Shown here: piece by piece, positions 9,723 to 22,199 of the stretch
Position numbering within the stretch: position 1 is the first letter of the stretch
Layout of the letters: every line of letters starts with the position of its first letter
NCBI GenBank assembly: GCA_036186865.1
Contig: AP025043.1
Span: 28,654,528 to 28,718,527 of the forward strand
Origin: Eustoma russellianum
Lineage: Eukaryota > Streptophyta > Magnoliopsida > Gentianales > Gentianaceae
Length of the DNA stretch: 64,000 nucleotides
Direction of reading: 5' to 3'
Position numbers and translations under genes: made by a program
The notes under the pieces: model-generated
Seen by the model: only the letters and a program-made list of their open reading frames with translations
Database searches by the model: none
Told to the model about the DNA's origin: nothing

Positions 9723-11735
9723 CTTTTCAGTTAATGCATGATTGTTTATGGTATACTTGCTGGTGACTTTGTCACTCATCCCCCTATTTTTCCTCCCAGA
9801 GACTGCAGGGAACAAGGTAGAATGGATCGAGGATGAACCTACGGTCCCCTACCCATGAGCGCAGCGAAAGAAGAATGGATTAGGAGTCATGACGTGCCGT
9901 CGGTGACTGATGACTTATTATGTAACTGTGATGGGAAACAATTACTTTTGGGAATTTCGGTACTTATGATTTGGGTTGTAGAACTAAGAATGATTTCGGA
10001 GATGTTTTTAATTTGAAGTTTTTATTCTGCCACGGTTTCGCTTACTTGATGACGCATAAGCGCGAAAATCCATGCATTTTACCATGGATTACGATACGTT
10101 ATGGATCGACGCCTGTTACTCTCCTTAGTGAAGTACGGCGGGCGCACCGTATCCGGCTGGGCCGGGGTGCGGGGCGCTATAGTTCACCTGCCATATTCTG
10201 CTACGAGAAATATATAGCATCGATACAAATCAATTACACATCAACAAAGTGACGTAAACTGATGTCAGCAAAAGTCATAAAATAAAAATCCTCGAAATAC
10301 TCATTAATAAGTAAAATATAATGTATAAGCAAATTCAAGATAATACAATGTCATAACGTAGATAGGAAAACTAAGTCTCCAAAAATACATAAACCTCAAA
10401 ACGATAAACAACTGTCTCAGCTAAAATCCTCAACAAATCTCCTCAAAAAATCATCGAACATCAGAATCCCCACTCCGAATCATCCTCGACGTATACTAAC
10501 TCATAGCCCTGCTTATCTGCAAAACAACATTAGGTATAGTATGAGCGACAAAACATCACTGTACTCACTAAAGGATCATACACGGAGAAAAAATGTAATT
10601 AAATAAATAATAATATAGAAAATAGCAAGTTTCTCATTCAAAAATAAAATTACTATTATACCCTTATATCAACCAATCATCAAAGTCAAACAAATCCAAT
10701 TATCAAAGTCAGCCAAGTCTATAGTCAATGAAATGTTAGTCCAAGCCAAAAACCAATGATGCAATTTTCAAATCGATGCGATGCGAGTTAAAATCAATTT
10801 CCGATTTTCAAGTTTCCAAAATATCAAATTTCAATGCAATGCAATGCGATTTTCGATATGATATGATACGCTGCGATTTTCGATATTCGATTCCAAATAC
10901 GATTTCGATGCGATGACTATATCACTTTCCTTACAAGTGACTTGTACCACAAGACTTATGAACTGATCCCCAAATGGTCAAATGTGCTTAGGCGGCCTAT
11001 CGAAATAGTCAAGTGTGCCTGTACGGTCCAATTGGTGGTCAAATGTGTCTGAGCGGCCCTGGAACCAATCCGGATTAACGATATATTTCTCTTGTAAAGG
11101 TGAATTTCGAAATATGCGATGCACGATTTCAAAACGATTTTCAAATATTATTTCGAAATATGCGATGCACGATTTCAAAACGATTTTCAAATATTAGATT
11201 TTCCCAAATATTTTCCACACAATTTCAACTTCGATCAAATCCAAATACAATTATTCAAATATCAAATACAATTATGTGAAATATCAAATTTCTAATATCC
11301 TAATAGTCACCACTCACATGTACGTATATACATATACATGCCCACGTCCATACATATGCATATACACGTATATACATGCACGCACCTCCCTCGACCCATT
11401 TTCCCCCTAACCCACTACCCAACTCACCTCACCCTCGGCACCCTACCCTCACACGCCAACACCTGATCCCCACTTCCACTACCTCGGGCAACCTCCTCCC
11501 CACTCCCTAAAATCCTAATTTCACTCAACCCCCTTTCTGCCCCTCGACATCCCTCTAAAATCTACATCACTCACATTTTCTCACATCTATAACCACAGGC
11601 ATCAAGCACAGATCATGCCTATCACTTAGCACCCATGTACGCACTGCCACGCGCCTCATGCACTGCCATGCGATGCCACTTGGCCATCACGTGTGCTTCA
11701 TGTGCTGCCACTTGGCCGGCGCGTGTGCTGTCTGC
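9723..11735. other. Non-coding stretch, probably old LTR retrotransposon remnants
   Basis: I find no credible gene. The region has LTR-like features: GCTTATCTGCAAAACAACAT followed by a GTATGAGCGACA-type segment (10517-10552), repeated 'TGGTCAAATGTG' segments (10975-11045), and pyrimidine-rich runs (11390-11570). These resemble antisense Ty3/gypsy LTRs, but I could not find paired ends. Confidence 0.4.
11105..11196. repeat. Perfect 46-bp tandem duplication
   Basis: The 46 bp at 11105-11150 are repeated without change at 11151-11196. Each unit starts TTTCGAAATATGCGATGCAC. Absence of any mismatch indicates a recent duplication or an assembly artefact. Confidence 0.9.
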
Positions 11736-12883
11736 CGCCACCGGCACCATAATTCATATTTTCCAATTTCCAACCTTATTCCACCATCAAATCATACCAA
11801 AATCCAAATTTACAGCGTATCGAATTTGTCCAACATCAATACTAATTTCTATTGGACTGTACACCTACAGTAAACACCACTAGAGGGGGTGAATAGTGGT
11901 TAGCGAAAATTACCCTACTACCCTTGATTAAAATCCCCTTCGAAAACAGAATCTGAGACATCTTCAGATTCAGTACCTATTTTTAAAAAATTCAAAACTC
12001 AGTGTACACAATTCCAAAAATTATGAAACTTTCTAGAAATTAATTTCAATGTCTTGACTAGACTCTATCCAAAACTGAGACAAGAATAAGATCATTTGAC
12101 CCTTCAACCAAATAAAAAGATTCAGATGGTCAATCTGGACAGAATAGTGCTGAACTTATAAAAAGTGATTCTCTTTAATTACTCAACCAAAAAGGATGAT
12201 CTTTATATCAAAATACTCCTTCGGATGTCTAAACTATTCTTGATGAAATCAAAATTCAAGTTTCTTTGAGATTGGTCAGATTGCAGCCATAATAGAACAG
12301 TTATCTTGCAACGACTGAAAGACTAACTTTCCTTTGTTCAAAACAAGTGATTCTTGTTGCAAATGAAAGCTAACAGTCTGAAGTATAACTCCACCAAAAA
12401 TCATGAATTTTGAAAATGTTTTGCTATTTTTTCAAGACATGTGAAGTTGTGTGAAATCTGAAGTAAAAACAGACATAAAACAGAAAAGTAGAAAGAAAAC
12501 AAGAACACCGATGATTTATCCTGGTTCGGTCAATGTGACCTACTACAGTCCCAAGGAACATCTTTCCTTGGATTTCACTATGAAATAAATACAAATACAA
12601 CAAGAACCAAGCTTGATCCTTAGGTTAAACACCAACCTTATTCAAGACTTAGATGAACACCTCTATGCAACTCTTGGTTGCAACACCTTTATCACCTATT
12701 GGTGTAGCCTTATAAACTTGGCTAACCAATCTTACAAAATCATCAAGAGAAGCGTGTAGCTTAACAACAACAAGAAATGAAACACCTTACCTACATAGAA
12801 TGAATCAAGAACAAGAACAGAATAGCAAGAATGATCTTCAACTTTACCTTTCAAGTGTGTGTTCTCTTCTTCACCTTTGCCTC

Positions 12884-12892
12884 CTATTTATA
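12884..12892 (-). promoter_or_regulatory. Candidate TATA box of the solo LTR
   Basis: TATAAATAG on the minus strand, in a context (GAGGC downstream) like that of the S1 LTRs, although the two LTRs are otherwise barely alignable by eye. Confidence 0.5.
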
Positions 12893-14037
12893 GTGTGAAA
12901 TATGCCTTGAAGATAAGAATGTACATGTGTCACCATCTTCATCATCAAGTCTTAGTTGTCTTCACATCATTGGTTTGCCATATAATCACCTTTTACACTT
13001 GGCAACATGGAGAAACATAATTGGTTCACCTTGGAACACCATTTAGCCGGAATTTGTCTTCTAAAAATAACATAGAAATTATGAAGATAATACCCAAGGA
13101 TAAGATGACATATTCCCTCAACTTCTTGGCACAAGAATAGGCATGTGAATGGCTGAAAGTTTGACTCCAAAATCAGCTCCCAACAGCCCTTTTAGCCCTT
13201 GGTTTTGAATTCAAAAAGTCCAAGTTGGCAATTTTGCCAACTTGCTTGTTTTTGGTTGGTCTACTTGTCACCAAGTCATAAAATGAATACACCATCATTT
13301 TCACCTGTTTATGGACATTTTGGAGGCCATAAATATGTGTACAAACTCAGATAATGAAGAGAAAATAACACATAAGAGTTGACAAGATTATGTCAACATA
13401 TACAATCAAAATTCACACAATCTCTCCTTGTATATGTTGTGAGGAATTTTGCACCACAAACACCTTATAATCTATGAAAAATGATGATTGAGACTCTACA
13501 ATAACATATATAAGAAGGTCTTCAAGAAAAAAAATAGAATATGACATCGAATACCGTCACATATCCCGCTACCGTCAATAATATCACCAAATAAGAGAAT
13601 ATAATAGGATACCACCAAATAATCTTCAAGAATACCATAAATGAATTTCAGAATGAAGATAACAAGATACTCAAGAGATTCCTTGAGTAAAATAACAAAA
13701 CTTCCCTCGAAGGATAAAATGACCAAAATGCCTCTGGAGAGAGAAAACTCCGAAAATGACCCTGATGGTCGGAAATAGATATGATAACACCTTTATGATA
13801 ATAAATAGGAGATAAAGAAGTTCTTGAGTCATTTTCACCGTGTTGAGTAACTACAAGAACTCAAAATACCACTTTTGCCCTTTTTGGTAAGTTGTAGAAA
13901 CTTCCAAGACCATTAGTGACAAGATATAATTATAATCATCAAAAACACATAATGACAACATGAACAACATATATGAATCATGTAAAAATGAAAACAACCA
14001 TTTTATCACATTTTAGAAAAACTTTTTCTAAAAACCC

Positions 14038-14280
14038 TAGATATCGATTGATCGAAGTGCCTCTGCTTGAGAGATCAATGTCTCACAGAGGGATTCAGAT
14101 TTTGTCTCTGACCTACATCGATCGATCGAAGTGTACATCGATCAATTGATGTGTCTTAGATTTAGATATCGATGTCTCACAGTAAGGTCTTGATTTTTTT
14201 TGCCTTACATAGATCGATCGACGTAAGGGTTCGATGTACATTGATCGATCAATGTGCCTCAACCTGAGAGATCGATGTCA
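14038..14280. repeat. Diverged palindrome series in the solo LTR
   Basis: Copies of ATCGATCGAT-type cores alternate with GAGAGATC...TGTCTCAC segments, as in the S1 array. One unit, ACATTGATCGATCAATGT (14238-14255), is a perfect 18-bp palindrome whose arms differ from all S1 units. Others near 14041, 14116 and 14133 are imperfect. Confidence 0.75.
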
Positions 14281-14390
14281 TTTTTCTTCACTTATTCAAC
14301 TTTTTATCCTTTATAACAATATGTGTAACTTTTTACATATTCAATGCTTAAAATTATGGCCTTGAAAATTATCCAAACATATTCTCAGCA

Positions 14391-15395
14391 ATTTTCAAAT
14401 TTATTTCACATTAAATCATAGATAATTTATAACTTATATCCACATGCTTATCAAATTACATCACCCCTACGCAAAAAAAAAGATCAGCCTAGGCTGAATA
14501 TACATCTCCCTCAAATACAATTTCTATGTCTCAGTCCATGTACATACATAACATAACATTGCAAATCATATTCATACACACACACACATACATATATACA
14601 CACACGGCAACATATATACATGTATATACCTTATGCATACCACAATTATACCATTACCATAATTGTAACATATCTATTTGGTTGCCCCTAACTGGTTTGC
14701 ATAAACCATATTCTCGGACCCTTTTAACCCGAGTACACCCATTGCACATATATACATATATTCATAAACCAACACACAGAACATACATGTATAACAATCT
14801 ATTTATGAAATCAAGAATACAAATGCACGATCCTTGAATTTATACCAAAATATAATTACAGATTTCACAAATTTATAGCAAACACAGGTAGGATACTTAC
14901 ATTGATCCGTTTATAATATACCGTAATTTGATTAGGGTTTGTTGAAGCCAAAAATTTCTTCCTCTTCTCCTAGGGGAATTCGGCCAGCTGTTTGGGGTTT
15001 GGAGAAATGTGCTGCCAGTTTTTTTTGTATGTAGGTGTACGGTTTAGGGTGTGTGTATGTATGTGTGTGTGTGTGTGTGTATATATATATGGGATTAGGG
15101 TTTTTTTGTTTGGACAATCTCCTTCTTCTTCCTCTAAAGGGCCGGCTGGAACTTTTTATGGGTGGCTGCCGAAATTTCTACTTGAGTGTGAGAGATGAAA
15201 TTTAGGTTAGGATGTTTATATATATGTAGATAGGTATTTAGTTTCCTAATAGGTCTAGGAGATATATGTAGAGTTAATCACTTAAGGATTTAATTCTTAT
15301 CACATATTTCCTATTCCAATCCAAATAATATTATGGTAGATACTAGGTATATCCTATATTTTTCTCGTTTCCTATTTTCATTATTTCCCTATTTC
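14391..15395 (-). repeat. Gypsy LTR-like segment, copy A (main part)
   Basis: This is the right part of copy A; the left part is 11736-11852. It matches 17577-18612 and 20850-21916. It contains a short CA/TA microsatellite (14575-14605) and a TG/TA run (15050-15090). No coding capacity is supported. Confidence 0.65.
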
Positions 15396-17439
15396 TTCTA
15401 ACATTCTCCAGCGTGCTGTCGATTTCATATAGGGCAGGTAGGAGTCACCATTGGCAGGTTACCCCTGGGCGCTGCGGTTGCGGCTATGGTCGCTCCTGCT
15501 GCGGCTGCGGTCCTGGCTGGCTTGTTGACCCTCTTCCGCACCTTGACCCATTCTCCGATTCTACCAGAAGTCATGTCTCGGGGTTGCTGTTAGTGTATGT
15601 GCCCTAGGCCATGATTTGGATGTTTTATGTTATACATTTATTATTAATAAAGAGGATTTATTATCATTATTGTTGGTTAGTATTTTACACAATTATGATA
15701 TATGTCCCTGGTTCATTATTGTTATAGAGATAAAATAATTTATAACCAGTATGAGTATTAATCAATCTCATAGATACTTGTTAGAGAACAGTGTATTAGA
15801 TAGACCCATCATTAGAGTACTACATGGATTAGCGTCATATGTAAATCTCACGATAGTCATGTTTTTAATGCTTAGACTTGAGATTGTCATAGTTTCCAAC
15901 ATAAGGACTACTATATCTTGACATGATCTAACGTTATCCGTAACTGGATAATAATAAAGGTCATGATTGAGTATGATTGAAATTATGTAGAGGATATTGA
16001 ACAATCAATATAGAATTTGTCCCTCTCTTTTGAGAGAGATATCTTTGGGCCCTTCGATTAGTGAGACTGTGAAATGCATGGCCGTGCTCAAATGAATTGA
16101 TAGTGTGATCAATATCATTTGTTTTATCAGTCTACTTAGAGATTGAGTAACATATGTTTGAACAATATAAGTATGACGCTGACCATGACTTATGTTCAAA
16201 CTAGATATCGTGTGACAAAAGGGATTATTACATGTACTATTATTAGGCTAGTTGAACAGTACTCATATTAATTGGGTAGTCGTAATACCTTGCTAGAGGT
16301 CAATTACGACTTGTTGGTTTAATAGGGATTTAACCGACTGTCAATTAATATAAGCCTATCGGATCACACACAAGAATGCGTATGGGCTGATACTAATAAT
16401 ATTAATAATATTAATATTAGATATTAATTATTATTCATATTATTAATTTTTTTATGGATATATATATATATATATATATATTATCGGATAATAACGAAAG
16501 AATCCATATCGGATATGGATTTTGAATATCCTGATAGAATCTATATCTGATATGGATTTTGATTGACATTAAATAATCCGATTAGGACTCGAATTTTGAT
16601 GTCTATATATGTGTATACATATTGTGTATCTCGTATAAAGATAGTACACACGAAAAAAACCCAACAGAAAACCCTAGAGCCATTTTTGGAGAAAAACGAG
16701 TTCTCTCAGCCGCGCCATTCAAGAGCTAGCACTCCGGACGGAAGCATTCGTGTGGATACCTGCAGAGGGTGTTCGTGTCATCGCACCTCCTATATTCGCA
16801 CCTTCTACGTCTACAGATTTCGAATCTACAGAGGTATGATTTTTGATTTCTTTCATCGAATTAAACGAAACAACATGGATCATTGGTAGAAAATCGGAGA
16901 TCAAGTTTTTGTTTTCCGCTGCGCGTTCTTGCAGTGATCTTGTCGGATTTCCTAACAGTTGCTTGTCCCAGTTCTCCTTATCACGCTTCTGTATGTCACT
17001 CTAGACACGGTAACACTCATCGAGTGATTCTCCGAAATTCCTGACGTCAGCATTCACCACTCTAGTGTGAATGCGTGTATTAAGACCCCTCTCAAACTTA
17101 ACCCAACTTGACGCACATGCCACTCATAATTAACGGCACGAACCTCCCCAAAGCATTGAATTGGCTTACTCCATCACCGACATCCCTGGCCACTGCCTCA
17201 ACGACACGAAGGCCCCAATCTTCTGCAACGTCACAGAGGGCAGAATGTAAAACTTGCGGAACTCCTCCCTGGAACGTTCCCAACAACAAGTTCTGGCAGA
17301 TCCATCATCATTATGGTCTAACACTAATCCGCCTCACCGATCAGAAATGCCTGAATCACATCGTCTTCATTTCTTCCGACACCTGTAAAAGAGCAACGCT
17401 GTTCTCCACTTAAGTCAACCATTGAATAATCATGGTCTA
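15396..17439 (-). pseudogene. Gypsy gag fragment, copy A, split by a solo LTR
   Basis: Ty3/gypsy Gag sense is visible on the minus strand at about 17439-16963 and continues, after the solo LTR, at 15587-15396. The upper part encodes an LRQ/MSVAEY-like capsid segment, more decayed than copy B. The lower part encodes an Ala/Arg-rich linker and a CPxCxxxHxxxC-like knuckle in which the second Cys codon is now TGA. There is no pol: gag joins the next LTR-like segment directly. Confidence 0.65.
15588..16957 (+). repeat. Copia-type solo LTR with GTTGC target duplication, copy A
   Basis: The insert runs from TGTTAG to CTAACA (1370 bp) and is flanked by perfect 5-bp repeats GTTGC (15583-15587 and 16958-16962). 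The start, TGTTAGTGTATGTGCCCTAG, resembles a widespread plant Copia LTR type. It carries an (AT)n run (16458-16482) and an AGTACACACGAAAA segment typical of an R/U5 boundary. There is no internal sequence, so it is a solo LTR. Confidence 0.85.
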
Positions 17440-17736
17440 ACACTTATCCGGCCCGCCGACCACCAGAATTCATCTTTTTCAATTTCCAATCTTATTCCAC
17501 CATCAAATCATAACAAAACCCAAATTTACAGTGTATCAAATTTGTCCAACATGAATACCAAATTCTAAATTTATTTCACATAAAATCATACCTAATTCAT
17601 AACTTATAAAGCATATACCTATCAAATTACATCACCCACTACGCAGGAGATCAGCCTAGGCTGAATATACATCTCCCCCAAATACGATTTCTATGTCTCG
17701 GTCCATGTACATACATCACATAACATTGCAAATCAT

Positions 17737-17793
<57 letters not shown>

Positions 17794-18612
17794 CATATAC
17801 ATACACACACATATATATATACACACACACATGGCAACATATATACATTTATATACCTTATGCATACCACAATTATACCATTACCATAATTGTAACATAT
17901 CTATTCGGCTGCCCCTAACTGGTTTGCATAAACCATATTCTCGGCCCCCTTTACACCCGAGTACACTCATTGCACATATATACATATATTCATAAACCAA
18001 CACACGAACATACATGTATAACAATCTATTTATGAAATCAAGAATACAAATACACGATCCTTGAATTTATACAAAAATATAATTACAGATTTCACAAATT
18101 TATATCAAACACAGGTAGGATACTTACATTGATCCGTTTATAATATACCGTAATTTGATTAGGGTTTGTTGAAGCCAAAAATTTCTTCCTCTTCTCCTAG
18201 GGGAATTCGGCCGGCTGTTTGGGGTTTGGAGAAATGTGCTGCTAGTTTTTTTGTATGTAGGTGTACATTTTAGGGTGTGTGTATGTGTGTGTGTGTGTGT
18301 GTGTGGGATTAGGGATTTTTTTTTGGACAATCTCCTTTTTCTTCCTCCAAAGGGCCGGTTGGAACTTTTTATGGGTGGCTAGGTGGCTGCCGAAATTTCT
18401 ACTTGAGTGTGGGAGGTGAAATTTAGGTTAGGGTGTTTATATATATATGTAGATAGGTATTTAGTTTCCTAATAGGTCTAGGAGACATATGTAGAGTTAA
18501 TCACTTAAGGATTTAATTCTTATCACATATTTCCTATTCCAATCCAAATAATATTAGGGTAGATACTAGGTATATCCTATATTTTCTTGTTTCCTATTTT
18601 CATTATTTCTCG
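17440..18612 (-). repeat. Gypsy LTR-like segment, copy B
   Basis: This is the uninterrupted copy of the segment split in A. It includes a long compound microsatellite, (CA)n(TA)n, at 17740-17831. Small ORFs across it are microsatellite artefacts. Confidence 0.65.
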
Positions 18613-19719
18613 ATTTCTTCTAACATTCTCCAGCGTGCTATCGATTGCATATAGGACAGGTAGGAGTCACCATCGACGGGTTGCCCCTGGGCGCTGCGGT
18701 TGCGGCCATGGTCGCTCCTGCTGCGGCTGTGGTCGTGGCTGGCTTGTTGACCCTCTTCCGCACCTTGACCCATTCTCCGATTCTACCAGAAGTCATGTCT
18801 CGGGGTTGCTGTTAGTGTATGTGTCCTAGGCCATGATTTGGATGTTTTATGTTATACATTTATTATTAATAAAGAGGTTTTATTATCATTATTGTTGATT
18901 AGTATTTTACACAATTATGATATATGTCCCTGGTTCATTATTGTTATAGAGATAAAATAATTTATAAACAGTATGAGTATTGATTTGATAATCATGAGAT
19001 GGTTATGTGTATGATGATATAAATCAATCTCATAGATACTTGTTAGAGAACAGTGTATTAGATAGACCCATCATGAGAGTACTACATGGATTAGCGTCAT
19101 AAGTAAATCTCATGATAGTCATGTTTTTAATCCTTAGACTTGAGATTGTCATAGTTTCCAACATAAGGACTACTATATCTTGACATGATCTAATGTTATC
19201 TGTAACTGGATAATAATAAAGGTCATGATTGAGTATGATAGAAATTATGTAGAGGATATTGAACAATCAAGATAGAATTTGTCCCTCTCTTTTGAGAGAG
19301 ATATCCTTGGGCCCCTCGATTAGTGAGACTGTGAAATGCATGGTCGTGCTCAAATGAATTGATAGTGTGATCAATATCATTTGTTTTATCAATCTACTTA
19401 GAGATCGAGTAACATATGTTTGAACAATATAAGTATGATGCTGACCATGACTTATGCTCAAACTAGATATCGTGTGACAAAGGGATTGATACATGTACTA
19501 TTATTAGGCTAGTTGGACTGTACTCATATTAATTGGGTAATCGTAATGCCTTGCTAGAGGCCAATTACGACTTGTTGGTTTAATAGAGATTTAACCGACT
19601 GTCAATTAATATGGGCCTATCGGGTCATACACAAGAATGCGTATGGGCTGATATTAATAATATTAATAATATTAATATTAGATATTAATTATTATTCATA
19701 TTATTAATTTTGTTTTCAT

Positions 19720-19770
<51 letters not shown>

Positions 19771-20724
19771 CGGATAATAACGAAAGAATCCATATCGGAT
19801 ATGGATTTTGAATATCCTGATAGAATCTATATCTGATATGAATTTTGATTGACATTAAATAATCCGATTAGGACTCGGATTTTGATGTCTATATATGTGT
19901 ATATATATTGTGTATCTCGTATAGAGAGAGTACACACGAAAAAAACCAACAGAAAACCCTAGAGCCGTTTTTGGAGAAAAACGAGTTCTCTCAGCCATGC
20001 CGTTCAAGAGCTAGCACTCTGGACGAAAGCATTCGTGTGGATACCGTCAGAGGGTGTTCGTGTCATCGCACCTCCTACGTTCGCACCTTCTACGTCTGTA
20101 GATTTCGAATCTACAGAGGTATGGTTTTTGATTTCTTTCATCGAATTAAACGAACAACATGGATCCTTGGTAGAAAATCGGAGATCAAGTTTTTGTTTTC
20201 CGCTGCGTGTTTTTGTAGTGATCTTGTCGGATTTCCTAACAGTTGCTTGTCCCGGTTCTCCTTATCGCGCTTATGTATGTCACTCTAGACACGGTAACAC
20301 TCATCGAGCGATTCTCCGAAATCCTGCCGTCAGCATTCACCACTCTAGTGCAAATGCGTGTATTAAGACCCCTCTCAAACTTAACCCACCTTGACGCACA
20401 TCCCAGTCATAATTAACGGCACAAACCTCCCCAAAGCATTGAATTGGCTGGCGTACTCCGCCACCGACATCTCTGGCCACTGCCTCAACAACACGAAGGC
20501 CCCAATCTTCTGCAACGTCACAGAGGGCAGAATGTAAAACTTGCGAAACTCCTCCCTGGAACGTTCCCAGCAACAAGTTGTGGCAGATCCATCATCACTG
20601 TGGCCTAACACTAATCCGCCTCACCGATCAGAAATGCCTGAATCACATCGTCTTCATTTCTTCCGACACCTGTAAAAGCGCAAAGTTGTTCTCCACTTAA
20701 CTCAACCATTGAATAATCATGGTC
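18613..20724 (-). pseudogene. Gypsy gag fragment, copy B, split by a solo LTR
   Basis: This is the better copy. On the minus strand from about 20724 the sense reads through a segment with ENNFALLQVSEEMKT, then EEFRKFYI, and MSVAEYASQFNALGRFVPL (20450-20385), the conserved core of gypsy Gag. After the solo LTR it continues at 18809-18613 with an Ala-rich linker and a decayed CPxCxxxHxxxC knuckle. Stops and frame changes are present, so it is not functional. It abuts copy B of the LTR-like segment with pol missing. Confidence 0.7.
18810..20241 (+). repeat. Copia-type solo LTR with GTTGC target duplication, copy B
   Basis: This is the same solo LTR as at 15588-16957, at the homologous position and with the same flanks GTTGC (18805-18809 and 20242-20246). 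It differs by a longer (AT)n run (19722-19769) and about 45 bp near 18980-19022 that copy A lacks. Sharing the insertion point and duplication means it inserted once, before the tandem duplication. Confidence 0.87.
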
Positions 20725-21545
20725 TAACACTTATCCGCCCTGCCGACAACCAGAATTCATCTTTTTCAATTTTTAATCTTATTTCACCATCAAATCATAA
20801 CAAAACCGAAAGTTACAGCGTATCAAATTTGTCCAACATCAATACCAAATTCCAAATTTATTTCACATAAAATCATACATAATTCATGACTTATAATCCA
20901 CATACCTATCAAATTACATCACCCACTACGCAGGAGATCAGCCTAGGCTGAATATACATCTCCCCCAAATACGATTTCTATGTCTCGGTCCTTGTACATA
21001 CATCACATAACATTGCAAATCATATTCATACACACACACACACACACATACACACACACACATATATATATACACACACACACACACGGCAACATATATA
21101 CATTTATATACCTTATGCATACCACAATTATACCATTACCATAATTGTAACATATATATTCGGCTGGCCCTAACTGGTTTGCATAAACCATATTCTTGGC
21201 CCCCTTTACACCACCCATTGCACATATATACATATATTCACATACCAACACACGACACATGCATGTATAACAATCCAACTATGAAATCAAGAATACAAAT
21301 GCATGTTCTTTGAATTTATACAAAAATATAATTATGGATTTCACAAATGCATAGCAAACACAAGTAGGATACTTATATTGATCTGCATTTTCTATATCCT
21401 AATTTCATTACGGTTTGTTGAAGCTAAAAATTTCTTCCTCTTCTCCTAGGGGAATTTGACTGGCTATTTTGGGTTTAGGGAAATAGGCTGCCGATTTTTT
21501 TTGTATGTGGATGTAGGATTTTGGGTGTGTGTGTATGTGTGTATG

Positions 21546-21606
<61 letters not shown>

Positions 21607-21916
21607 ATTATGGTTTTTTTGTTTGGACAATCTCCTTCTTCTTCCCCCAAAGGGCCGGCTGGAACTTGTTTTTGGGTGGCTAGGTGGCTGCCGAAATTTC
21701 TACTTGAGTGTGTGAGGTGAAATTTAGGTAAGGGTGTTTATATATATGCAGATATGTATTTAGTTTCCTAATAGGTCTAGGAGATCTATTAAAGTTAATC
21801 ACTTAAGGGTTTCATTCTTATCACATATTTCCTATTCCTATCCAAATAATATTAGGGTAGATACTAGGTATATCCTTTATTTATCTCTTTTCTTTTTTCC
21901 TATTTTCATTATTTCC
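20725..21916 (-). repeat. Gypsy LTR-like segment, copy C
   Basis: This is the third copy, matching A and B up to about 21916, where it stops short of the gag knuckle. It carries microsatellites at 21030-21086 and a 58-bp (TA)n at 21547-21604. Confidence 0.65.
21547..21604. repeat. (TA)n microsatellite, 58 bp
   Basis: An uninterrupted TA run inside gypsy copy C. The homologous place in copies A and B has TG runs and only a short TA part, so it has expanded here. Confidence 0.97.
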
Positions 21917-22199
21917 CTTTTTAATGAAATCTTCCTTTTTTTTCTTTTTTAATAGAAGTCTTTGGTGTAACATAGCGTATTTGTACCAGAACCCATGCAT
22001 GAATCTCATACGAAGATGAAGGAGAATCAGATTGCAAAGTCATTATAGCTGATGCAATTCTGGATATGGTAGAGGTTTTGCATCTTCCATTTTAGCCGCG
22101 TTGGAAGTCTGGAGATGATGCCTATTGCAGCCTCGTGTAGCCTGGTGACTTAGTGACCTCAGCTTCCTTGAGGTTCCCTACCACACGGTGGACGCTGCA

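Larger units (their letters stand above)
11853..14390 (-). repeat. Sirevirus-type solo LTR inside gypsy LTR copy A
   Basis: This ~2.5-kb insert interrupts the gypsy segment: copies B and C read straight through where A is split between 11850 and 14391. Near its low end it has CACTAGAGGGGGTGAATAGTGG, shared (as the end of the LTR in element orientation) with S1 and S3. It has TATAAATAG on the minus strand (12884-12892) like S1, and a diverged GATCGATC palindrome series at 14038-14280. No internal coding sequence is present, hence a solo LTR. The flanks ATTTC (11845-11849) and ATTTT (14391-14395) may be a decayed 5-bp target duplication if the insert starts at 11850; the end positions are approximate. 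Confidence 0.75.
11736..21916 (-). mobile_element. Ty3/gypsy remnant arranged LTR-gag-LTR-gag-LTR
   Basis: Three copies of a ~1.17-kb segment (A: 11736-11852 plus 14391-15395; B: 17440-18612; C: 20725-21916) are separated by two copies of a gag fragment on the minus strand. Seen: each copy shares the GATCAGCCTAGGCTGAATAT block (14483, 17649, 20937), the CA/TA microsatellite, the GTTTGTTGAAGC block and the CTAGGTATATCC block. Pol is absent. I infer that the 1.17-kb segments are LTRs and that unequal recombination made the tandem arrangement. Exact LTR ends are uncertain, and no primer site was found. Confidence 0.7.

Noticed and set aside
16563..16889. Small proteins in the Copia-type solo LTRs (also 19908-20394)
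   Set aside because: They lie in LTR R/U5 sequence, differ between the two copies by frame changes, and have no known domain.
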